From contig MU129061.1 in assembly GCA_014904985.1 (NCBI GenBank), positions 90,434 to 154,433 of the forward strand: a stretch of DNA of 64,000 nucleotides. The letters are read 5' to 3'. A program made the translations under genes and the position numbers. Of this stretch, positions 54,590-63,770 are shown one piece after another. Within the stretch, counting starts at the first letter, position 1, and each line of letters begins with the position of its first letter. The stretch is from Hydnum rufescens UP504 (taxonomy: Eukaryota; Basidiomycota; Agaricomycetes; Cantharellales; Hydnaceae). The notes below the pieces were generated by a model. It saw only the letters and a program-made list of their open reading frames with translations, did not search any database and had not been told where the DNA came from.

Positions 54590-56730
54590 AAAATTCAATA
54601 AAAAAAAGACCACACCCTAGCAGGTGTGGTACTGTCTGTTGCTTCCTCAGAAGTTCAGATGGGGGGTCATCCAGTGTTCAGACGTGGGTTCAGGGGACAC
54701 ACTGCTGAGGTGTCGGGTGGTATCTATTGCACGAGAATCTAAGAAAATATAATTAAATATAAGTCAAAAATTCAAAAAAAAAAAACATACTTAGTAGCAC
54801 CACACACCCACCCTAAGGGGTGTGTGGTGCTTTCCGTTGCTGGATCAGGGGTTCAGCTGGCTCATTGGTGGCCATTGGGGGGAGTGAGGCTTGGCGGTTC
54901 ACCGTTGGGGGGGTCGTTTGGACGGGTCGTGGGTCGTCATTGGGGTGGGTCATCATTTCGGGAGCTTCTAAAATAATCATACACATTAGTAAAAAAAATT
55001 TGAAGTGATGCAAAAGGAGCAGCTTGTGCTGCTCCTTTTGCATCATTGCAGATACAGAAAATAAAATAAAAATACCTTGTAGTACCACACCCACCGAAGC
55101 AGGTGTGGTACTCATTTTGGCCCATGGTCACGGGTTCTGGGATCGGGTTGTGGGTGGCCGCGCACATTTCTTTTTCATCTTGGAAGTTGGCTGTGTTCTT
55201 GTTGGGTGGGGTTTTGTGCATTGAGGGGAGACCTAGAATAATCAATAATACGTTAGTTTGAAAAAAAAAACAGAAGCAGCACCCAAAGAGCAGCTACTGC
55301 TGCTCTTTGGGTGCCATTGTATGAGAAACTTACTAGCTATTACCACACACCTGCCGCAGTGGGTGTGTGGTACCATATTTCATCCATCATTGTGTACGTT
55401 GCGGGTGTTCGGGCGCTGGGCTCTTGGATTGGGTTGCGGGTTGCGGGTGGCAGGTGGCTGCACACATCCCTTTTTTGTGTGGGGGATTTTCGCGCTGGGG
55501 GACAGATCAATCAGTAAATAACACATTAATTTAAAAATAAAACAAAAAAAAACAAAGGAAGCACCAAAAGAGCAGCTTCTGCTGCTCTTTTGGTGCTTTC
55601 GTACATCCTGTAATTGAAAACCTGCAAGGTATTACCACACACCTGCCGCAGCAGGGGTGTGGTATGCGATTTTGTCAATCGTCATGTTCAGGGGGTGGGC
55701 ACTAGAGGCCTGTGTGGCTGTGCATTGACTGGTGTACTGGGGGCTCATCCATATTGTCATCAGGTGGGTTTTCACGTAGGGAAGGGACCTAGAACAATGA
55801 ATAATAATACATTAGTAAAAAAAAAGAAAACAGAGGTGCCAAAAGAGCAGCTTTTGCTGCTCTTTTGGCACTGGTGGGATTAGACATACCTAATATTACC
55901 ACACACCTGCCAAAGCAGGGTGTGTGGCACATGGTTTCGTTGATTGTCATTTCGGGGGGTGGGCACTCTGGGCTTGGGTGGCTGCACGTACTGGGGGCTC
56001 ATCCATGTCCTTGTCGGGTGGGTTTTCACAGAGGGAAGGAACCTATAAGAATGAATAATAATACCTTAGTAAAAAAAAGAAAACAGGAGTGCCAAAAGAG
56101 CAGCAGAAGCTGCTCTTTTGGCACGGGTGGGATTAGACATACCTAATATTACCACACACCTGCCGAAGTGGGTGTGTGGTTCCATCTGTGCTTTATGGTC
56201 TTGCATCATGGGTTTCTGGTCATTGGTTTCATCTGGTTAGCCGATTGGGGGCAGGTTTCGTTGGTTGGGGTTTTGGCAGGTTATGTTTGTAGCTTTCATT
56301 TTGGTGGGGGCTTTGTTGTGTGTTCAAATGAGAATATAGAATAATAAATAATAAGTTAGTAAAAAAGAAAAAAAAGAAAAGCCATGCAAAAGGAGCAGCA
56401 TATGCTGCTCCTTTTGCGTGGTTGTACAGATGCTTACCTTAAAGCTATCACACACCCACTGAAGTGGGTGTGTGGTTCCGTCTGGGTTTTGGCTGGCCAG
56501 CCATCATTGGCGGGTCGCATCTTCATTTCTGGGGGGGGGTGGGGGGGTGGTTCGTTCAGCAGGTTGTCATTTTGCTGCTTCTGGCCGATAACCTAGAATA
56601 ATAACTAATGTATTAGTTAAGAACTAAAATCAGCGCAAAAAGAGCAGCTTTCGCTGCTCTTTTTGTGCCACAGGAGAGGGGGGGGAACTCACCTTAATTA
56701 GTACCACACACCCGCTGCCGTGGGTGTGTG
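54590..56730 (-). repeat. E1 left arm: minus-oriented exon/intron-like cassettes
   Basis: Reading the minus strand, well-formed intron-like segments are 56692-56593 (GTGAGT...CTAG, with TTAACTAAT as branch site), 56142-56043 (GTATGT...ATAG), 55889-55789 (GTATGTC...CTAG), 55333-55232 (GTAAGT...CTAG) and 55075-54968 (GTATTT...TTTAG). Less regular ones lie near 56340-56450 and 55510-55640. Each holds a GAGCAGC...GCTGCTC stem-loop, and the exon-like part before each donor ends in an ACCACACACC...GGTGTGTGGT stem-loop. Exon-like lengths between clear introns include 153 (55890-56042) and 156 (55076-55231). The distal cassettes (54590-54800) lack the intronic stem-loop. Confidence 0.8.
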
Positions 56731-56780
56731 GTCGTGTGGTTGCCTTTCTGGCTGTTACGGGGTGTGGCTGCATACTTGCA

Positions 56781-56862
56781 ATTCAATGCCGGCAATTGCC
56801 AGTAATCAAGAAGTGCCCAAGTGCTGGCGCTTCTTGATTACTGGCAATTGCCGGCATTGAAT
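56781..56862. repeat. Central palindrome of E1
   Basis: Arms of 35 bp (ATTCAATGCCGGCAATTGCC plus AGTAATCAAGAAG) at 56781-56815 and 56828-56862 with a 12 bp loop; only one mismatch. It separates the two outward-facing cassette arrays. Its core words CAATGCC(A/G)GCAATTGCC and GCCCAAGTGC recur in the centre of E2. Confidence 0.9.
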
Positions 56863-56929
56863 CTGCATCTTTCTTCCCATCTCCATAACCATAACAGGCA
56901 ACTGCCTGGAAAGGCAAGCACATGACCAC

Positions 56930-58113
56930 ACACCTGCCACTGCAGGTGTGTGGTCATAAGGTGAGTTTTTTTCGCTAGTAGATACAACGGCACAAAAAGA
57001 GCAGCGAAAGCTGCTCTTTTTGCACTCCTTTAACTCTTTATACTAACACATCCTGTATTGTTCTATATTGAAGCCTGGGGTCTAAGGCACGATGAAAAGC
57101 CCCAAAATGAGGACCCAGACGGCAGCGAGCCAAACAAAGACATGCAAACGATGCAACACATGCAACGCGCCACACGAAGACGTGCCAAATATGGTTGCCA
57201 CGGTCAGGTTTTGGTCAGGTTTTGCCCAATTTGGGCAAAACCTAAACCTGACCAGGTTCCAAAATCACCCATGAGGGCAAAACCTGAACCTGACCTGAGG
57301 TTCAGTCTCATTCAGGTCAGGTTCAGGTTTAAACCTGGTTTAAACCTGAAACCTGAGGTATGAGGGAAGCCAACATTTTCAGGGGGTCCCTGCTCCTAGT
57401 AAATACAGCCGTGCAAAAAGAGCAGCAAAAGCTGCTCTTTTTGTGCTGCTTTCGAACTTTTTGCTAATGTGTCTTTAATTATTCTAGCTGGGCCTTTGTC
57501 CAACCCATGACATGACCAGAACCCAAACGCCAACGCAACACGCCAATGCGACCCGCCAATGCAACATGCCAATGCGACACAGCAACACGACCCACCAACA
57601 TGACATGACATGCCAACGCGTGAATGATGTGACATGCGGTGCCACGCCAAATGAGGATGCAACCGCGCCCAATGTGGGCCCCAGAAATCACACACCCACC
57701 CTGGCAGGTGTGTGGTCCTATATAAGGTGAGTACCCGTCCCCCCCAGTAGCTACGTACACCCACACAAAAAGAGCAGCCAAAGCTGCTCTTTTTGTGTGG
57801 TTTTTAATTCTTAACTAATTGAAAAGGTTTATCTGTAGGTCTCAACATCCCCTGAAAATAAATACCAATGCAACACCCCTGTAATCCCCCTTATCGACGC
57901 CTGAACAATGGGCACCCGTACGAACTGCTGTATGTACGAGCCAGAGTACATGGCCCCAGTACCCCACACCGCTGCAGCAGGTGTGGGGTACTACAAGGTA
58001 TGTTTTGTTTTTTATTTTTATTTCTTATTCTTGTGGCACAAAAAGAGCAGCATAAGCTGCTCTTTTTGTGCTGCATTACTGTTGTACTAATACTTTATTA
58101 TTTATTTCTCTAG
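56930..58113 (+). repeat. E1 right arm: plus-oriented exon/intron-like cassettes
   Basis: Intron-like segments are 56961-57073 (GTGAGT, TACTAAC at 57041, acceptor GAAG), about 57358-57487 (GTATGA...CTAG), 57727-57838 (GTGAGT, TTAACTAAT, GTAG) and 57998-58113 (GTATGT, TACTAAT, CTAG). Each contains a GAGCAGC-type stem-loop, near 56990, 57412, 57765 and 58036. ACCACACACC-type stem-loops end the preceding exon-like parts at about 56920, 57695 and 57963; the second intron lacks one because a repeat element (57188-57357) occupies its place. The last exon-like part after 58113 runs to the terminal repeat. Confidence 0.8.
57188..57357. mobile_element. Small repeat element inside E1
   Basis: Related to 52431-52557, with repeated CAGGTTTTGG and CTGAACCTGACC words and the near-palindrome GGTTTAAACCTGGTTTAAAC at its end. 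It sits in the exon-like part of a right-arm cassette, replacing the usual stem-loop before the donor. Confidence 0.6.
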
Positions 58114-58491
58114 ATCCTGAACCAGAATCCCCGTGAGCCCCCAAGCAGAACTGGCCGAACAAGATGTGGCAAACAATAACTATGAATGAACCCCCACAAA
58201 TGAAGACTGACCCCATGAGGGAGTGCCCAAAAGGAACCAGCCCCCGACCACACTCACTGCAGAGGGTATGGTGGGTATATGTGGGTGTGTGACCCACATA
58301 AACCATCCCCCCCTGTGGTGGCAGACCCCAGGGGGGTATAGTATAATATGTATATAATAATAGTAATAATAATAGTAATAAATAGTAAACAAATAATAAT
58401 AAATAAGTATATAATCTGGCACAGCCATGGACTGGCCAATAGATGGCCCAAAAACTGAATTGGAACAGCCTGATTTCGGCCGTAAGGTCTG

Positions 58492-58573
58492 GGGGACCTA
58501 TTAGGTACCATTTTCTGCCCCAAAAGTGGTACCTAAATTAGGTCCCCTATGTGACTGACCAGCCTGCACCAGG
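58492..58573 (-). repeat. Right terminal inverted repeat and target duplication of E1
   Basis: The terminal repeat occupies 58492-58565 and the 8 bp duplication GCACCAGG 58566-58573. The reverse complement starts AGGCTGGTCAGTCA and continues with TTTAGGTACCACTT, matching the left end. Confidence 0.88.
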
Positions 58574-59499
58574 AATTGCCATTGAAAGTCCCTTGATGAA
58601 GGCACCTTGAGCAAGGTTGATTGTATGCAACATACAGCTGCCCAAGCAATCAAAACATTAGACAAAGGAATAATGAGTCTAAATGACTCATACCAGACTC
58701 TGTTCTCAAGTGCGTCCCAATCATCAACACTGGCCACAGCGAGGAGTCCCTCCAATTCTTTCATTGCTGCATCATTCGCACTGGCATTATCTGAGGTGAT
58801 ATGGCCAAGCTAGGAAGTATCAAACACTTGTTAGTATCTGCTAAGAGGCAACTCCATTCTCATACCTTCGCTGGCATCATCATATCTTTTGTTAAGTCAA
58901 AGATGTGTGCCACCATATTAGCACCTGAGTGGGATCCAGGGAGTTCGGTAAAGGAAATGAGTTCCGACTGGAGCTCCCAGTCTGCTGTAATGAAATGGAC
59001 TGTAACAGCAATATACGCTTTCATGATGGATGAAGTCCACCCATCAAATGTAAGGGATACCTTCCCTGGAGCAGACTAGACAGGGATTAGAGTTAATGTG
59101 GAAGCAAGAGCAAGGAGTCCATACCTTAATCTGTTCCTTGAGGGACTCCTGGATCTCTCCCGCACGAGCCATAATTGACGACATGATTTTCGTTCATTTT
59201 GGGATATCCTCTCACTTGCTTTCATGGCACTTTGTTTGGTCTGGTACATCATCATTTCATGGAAAGAGCAGCCTGGTCAGCCAATTATCAGTATCTAATT
59301 AGATACTTTGAAGGTTGCATTTATATGCTCTAACTAGATATTAGACCTGGGGGGCCCCCAGGGGCCCCTGCAATTCAGTCGAGGGGGCTGGTCAAGCAGC
59401 CCAGGGGCCCCTGGGGCCCCTAGCCATTAGGATTATTTATTTATTTATTATTTATTTATTATTATTATTATATACAGTAGGCTCGCCCAGTGGGGCTCA

Positions 59500-61310
59500 C
59501 CCATGCACCCAAGAAGAGCAGCCTGTGGCTGCTCTTCTTGCGCACTTGTAGCAAAATGAAAATAACATACCGTAAATGATCACCCCCACCACAGCAGGGG
59601 TGTGGGCTTGCTTGGGGCCCGGCTTATATGCACATGTGGGGTTTGTTTGGGCATTTGTGTGGGGTCTGGTTCACCTGTTTGTGTGTGGCCTTGGTTGCTC
59701 GATTCTTATGGGGTGGGCCTAGCTCATGCGTTTGTGTGGCCCTGTTTGCCCATTTGCATGGGGCAGTTCATGTGGGTTCATGTCCAGGGGGTGGCTATTT
59801 TGTCACCTAAAATAAAAGATGTGTTAGTTAAATGTAATAAAGCGCAAGAAGAGCACCCCATGGCTGCTCTTCTTGTGTGATTGTAACTCTAGAGAGAAAA
59901 ACTTACCTTGAGAGTACCACACCCACCACAGCGGGTGTGGTACTCGCACATTCGCGGTTTTGTTCACGGGGTTTGATTTCACTCGGTAAGTTTGGGGTCA
60001 CGGGGCTTCGGGTCACGGGCTTTGGTTCGTGGGGTTTCAGGTTGTGGGTTTGGTGTCGGGGGTTCGTGTGGGGTTCAAGATCTAGAAAAATAAGGGTGTT
60101 AGTTAAACATTAAATCGCAAGAAGAGCAGCTTACGCTGCTCTTCTTGTGCCACAAAAATAAAATAAAATAACTCATCTTGGAGTACCACACACCCGCCGC
60201 AGCAGGTGTGTGGCTCCCTATTTTCCTGTGTGGCCCAGTTCGTGGGTTCATGTCAGTCATCAGTCGTTTCGCGGTTTCATTCATGGGGGCGGGCCTCTGT
60301 TCAGCGGGTTTGGCATCGCGGACCTCGGTTTGGCAGGTTTGGCGTCACAGGCCTTCGGTCAGCGGGTTGGGCATCTCAGGTTTTGATCCGTGGGTTTGGC
60401 GTTGCGGGGTTCAAGTTCAAGATCTAGAAAAATGAGCAGGTTAGTTAAATATTAAAGCATCGCAAGAAGAGCAGCTTACGCTGCTCTTCTTGCACCACAA
60501 AAATAAAAAAAATAAACAATAAACACTTATCTTGAAGTACCACACACCTGCCGCAGCAGGTGTGTGGTTCCTGGGGCCACTCGTTGGCTTCACATCGTTT
60601 TGTGTCTTTGCTGGTGGGGTGGTCCTTCACTCGCGGGGTTTCGTTTGGCGTGTGGCTTTTGGCGTGCGTTCGTGTCATGGGCTGTTGTTTTGGGGGGTTT
60701 GGGGTTCATTTGGTGGGTCCCTGTTTGGCAAGGGCCCGTTCCGCTCGTTCTTGTTGGGTGGTTCTTCATTTCGTTGGTTGTAGGGCAGGGGATAATCTAG
60801 AGAAAATCTTTACATTAGTGAGAAATTAAAACCAGCACAAAAGGAGCAGCTTTCGCTGCTCTTTTTGCATGGCTGGACATATTGGAGGGGGGGACTCATC
60901 TTATAGAGAACCACACACCCGCTGTAGTGGGTGTGGGGTTCATGCGGCCATTCACTGGGCGCATTGTCGTCTGTCATCATCGTGTTCGTCACGTTCGTCA
61001 CATTCGTCACATTCGTCGTGTTCGTCGTGTCCGTCATGTTCGTCGCGTTGTCACGGTCTTCCTTCTCACATTGTTGCCTGGCGTGGTCCTATTTGGGCCC
61101 TGGCAGGTCGGGCCTTCGTCGTTTGGCTGATCCCTAGGACCAGGTCATGATCTATATGAAAGGTGCTGTGTTAGTAAACAAGTTCAAAGCAGCGCAAAAA
61201 GAGCAGCTTTTGCTGCTCTTTTTGTGCTGTTGTATCTACTACAATAAAAAAAACTCACCTTGTGACCACACACCCACATCAGCGGGTGTGTGGTCATCTT
61301 TCCTTCTTTG
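59500..61310 (-). repeat. E2 left arm: minus-oriented cassettes
   Basis: Six GAGCAGC-type stem-loops lie near 59505, 59862, 60118, 60462, 60836 and 61192. Clear intron-like segments on the minus strand are 59906-59807 (GTAAGT...TTAG) and 61258-61152 (GTGAGT...ATAG). In three further cassettes (donors near 60170, 60530 and 60900) the expected GTGAGT or GTAAGT reads ATGAGT or ATAAGT, so the GT is lost while acceptor and branch-like signals remain. Outer stems differ from E1 (CAAGAAGAGCAGC / GCTGCTCTTCTTG) with matching changes on both sides. Confidence 0.75.
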
Positions 61311-61315
61311 GGTGG

Positions 61316-62033
61316 TTTCCCTGTTAGGTGGTGGTTGCGAGAGAAAGAAACACAACTCAATGCCAGCAATTGCCGGCATCCAAAAAGCGCCCAAGTGCAG
61401 CATCACGACTACAGTATGAATTAGTAGCAAGTGACTAAATGTAGAATAAATACCATATAATTAATATTTGTCAAAAGGAAATAAAGAGGCCATAACAATG
61501 AGTCAGAGTTCACTAAGGCATGCACGTTGCAAAGTGGATTGGGCGATTTCTATGCTTCACAATCGGCTCAAATTTAAATATATTGGTGGAATATATGTAC
61601 CCTACATGGGCGATCAATTATTTCAGGCGCTCCCTCCATTTTTCAATTTTTCATACCTTCAATTCCCTATTTTAGGGAATTGAAGGTACGAAAAATTGAA
61701 AAATGGAGGGAGCGCCCGAAATAATTGATCGCCCATGTAGGGTACATATATTCCACCAATATATTTAAATTTGAGCCAATTGTGAAGCATAGAAATCGCC
61801 CAATCCACTTTGCAATGTGCATGCCTTAGTGAACTCTGACTCATTGTTATGGCCTCTTTATTTCCTTTCGACAAATATTAATTATATGGTATTTATTCTA
61901 CATTTAGTCACTTGCTACTAATTCATACTGTAGTCGTGATGCCGCACTTGGGCGCTTTTTGGATGCCAGCAATTGCCAGCGTTGAGTTGTGTCACACCTT
62001 ACGCAACCACCTAACAAGGAAACTGCCCAAACA
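61316..62033. repeat. Long central palindrome of E2
   Basis: Two arms of about 350 bp are nearly perfect inverted copies around a 5 bp loop centred at 61671. From 61351 to 61991 the pairing has no indels and only scattered mismatches. A 71-codon frame therefore appears once on each strand (61468-61683 plus and 61659-61874 minus); it is a by-product of the symmetry and not clearly a gene. The outermost arms carry the E1 core words (CAATGCCAGCAATTGCC, GCGCCCAAGTGC), so the extra length lies between them. Confidence 0.93.
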
Positions 62034-62039
62034 GGAACT

Positions 62040-63770
62040 AGACAACCACACACCCGCTGTTGCGAGTGTGTGGTCACTAGGTGAGTTTTATTTTGGAATA
62101 GCTACGACAGCACAAAAAGAGCAGTGAAGCTGCTCTTTTTGCGCTGCTTTTACTTCTTAACTGATGCCCTTTTTGTTTAAATCTAGGTCTCATCTTTCAC
62201 ACGAACAAATAGCAACACGAAACCCCCAGTAGCCCCAGGTATCGACACCAGGCCAGTAAGAACAGGGGTGACCCGTATAACGACCCACCCGAACAAGAGT
62301 CCACACCTGAAAAGCAGGATGGTGCGTGGCCATGGAGTGAAATGAGGTACCACACATCCACCATGGCAGGTGTGTGGTACTATATGATTGTTTTTTTTTT
62401 GGTTATTTTTATTTTATTTTGTGGTGCAAGAAGAGCAGTGTTAGCTGCTCTTCTTGCAAAGTTTTAATGATTTAACTAATATTATTTATTTTCTAGATCT
62501 TGAACTCAAACTGGTATGAACCCGCAGAGCCAAACCCCGCGACCCCAAACCTGCCCAACGAACACCCGCCCAACAAACACCCGCACAAACACCCGCCCCA
62601 CGAACACCCGCCCAATGAACACCCACCCAATGAAAACTTGCCCAACGAAAACTTGCCATACGAACACCACCTGCCTGCCAAAACCCGACAATCCGCCAGC
62701 CGAGCATGGGCCAAACGCCTCCTGCCAAACCAAACTGTCCAAACCACACACCTGCTGAAGCGGGTGTGTGGTAATATTAGGTACATCTAATCCCACCGGT
62801 GCCAAAAGAGCAGCAGAAGCTGCTCTTTTGGCACCTCTGTTTTCTTTTTTTTTACTAATGTATTATTATTCATTCTTCTAGGTCTTTTCCCTCCGTGAAG
62901 ACCCACCCAATGAGGACATCGCGTACCATACACCTGCTTCGGCGGGTGTGTGGTACTAGGTGAGTTTTTTTATTATTACGCAGTGTACTGCAATGCCAAA
63001 AGAGTAGCCCTGGCTGCTCTTTTGGTGTTGCCTTCGTTTTTTTTCTTTACTAACATATCATTATTCTAGGTACATTTTACTGTGTGATATCCAACCCGAC
63101 GAATGCACAGATCAGGCCCAGGGCAAAACACAGGACCATGCAGCCACCCATACCCCCGATCCTCGACTTCCGCAACATATACGAGGACAAAACAAATATG
63201 GCGCCACACACCCGCTTCGGTGGGTGTGTGGCAATATTAGGTGAGTTTTCCCCCCTACAGGTGTGCGACGACACCAAAAGAGCAGCACCAGCTGCTCTTT
63301 TGGCATTGCCTTTGTTTTTTTTTTTCTTTACTAACATACTATTATTCTAGGTATCTCCACTGCCCAATATCCAACTCAACAAATGCACAGACCAGGTCCA
63401 AAGCAAAACACAGGACTGCGCCACCCCCCATACCCCCAACCCTTGATTTTCTGCAACAATGAAACACAAAACAAATACGGCACCACACACCCGCCGAAGC
63501 AGGGTGTGTGGCAATATTAGGTTAGTTTGTTTGATTATGAGGTGTACCACAATGCCAAGAGAGCAGCACCTGCTGCTCTTTTGGCATTCCCTTCAAATTT
63601 TTTCCTTTACTAACATATTAATCTTATTTTTACTTATTTAATCTAGGTTATCATACAATAGATACTGCCCATGATGTCCCCCCCCCTTTGAAAACTGGCC
63701 GAACCCCCAATGAGGCAAGGGAAGGTACCACACACCCACTAGGGCAGGTGTGTGGTGCTACTAGGTAGTT
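62040..63770 (+). repeat. E2 right arm: plus-oriented cassettes
   Basis: Intron-like segments are 62081-62186 (GTGAGT...CTAG), one ending at 62496, 62781-62881 (GTACAT, TACTAAT, CTAG), 62960-63069 (GTGAGT, TACTAAC, CTAG), 63241-63350 (GTGAGT, TACTAAC, CTAG) and 63521-63646 (GTTAGT, TACTAAC, CTAG). A further donor-like site is at 63765. Each contains a GAGCAGC-type stem-loop and a T-rich stretch before the branch site. Exon-like lengths are 78, 171, 170 and 118 for the last four; the 171 and 170 nt ones are clear duplicates. All end in CCACACACC...GGTGTGTGG followed by TACTAG or CAATATTAG at the splice donor. Confidence 0.85.

Larger units (their letters stand above)
54206..58565. mobile_element. 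Complete foldback element E1 (non-autonomous hAT type) with intron-like cassettes
   Basis: Total 4360 bp. Terminal inverted repeats of about 75 bp (CACCTTGGTCAGTCA at the left; AGGCTGGTCAGTCA reading in from the right) include a TAGGTACCACTT...AATGGTACCTA stem. There is no transposase frame. The left arm (to about 56740) carries minus-oriented cassettes and the right arm (from about 56900) plus-oriented ones, around a palindrome at 56781-56862. The element is thus a large inverted structure whose cassettes read outward from the centre. It presumably moves with a hAT transposase supplied in trans. Confidence 0.9.
52603..59268 (-). pseudogene. hAT-superfamily transposase gene, split by E1 and cut by E2
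   Basis: On the minus strand, right part (59268-58574): exons carry MARAGEIQESLKEQIK, SAPGKVSLTFDGWTSSIMKAY (catalytic-domain start), ELISFTELPGSHSGANM, LGHITSDNASANDAAM and CCMLHTINLAQGAFIKG, joined by short GT-AG introns. Left part (54205-52603): the frame continues across the E1 insertion (MAIP then GASFNTDIGN). Then come SGKSEPTMWRLLIAFENFILQWEAM, NMLFPLVLDPRMK and the C-terminal dimerisation block DYLAIQASSVPCEQVFSSSKDT, diagnostic for hAT transposases. Upstream exons are cut off at 59268 by E2 and may resume beyond the window. hAT transposases cut and paste DNA and make 8 bp target duplications, the size seen around E1. Confidence 0.85.

Noticed and set aside
61468..61874. Two identical 71-residue proteins on opposite strands
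   Set aside because: They arise because the region is a near-perfect palindrome; there is no domain and no other sign of coding.
55000..63600. Series of intrinsic transcription terminators (stem-loops followed by T-runs)
   Set aside because: The T-rich stretch does not follow the stems consistently and leads into TACTAAC and CTAG. Factor-independent bacterial terminators are not expected in a fungal genome.
54600..63700. CRISPR array, because palindromic repeats are regularly spaced
   Set aside because: The spacers are long, related to each other and bounded by splice signals; there are two alternating repeats with changing stems, no cas genes, and the genome is eukaryotic.
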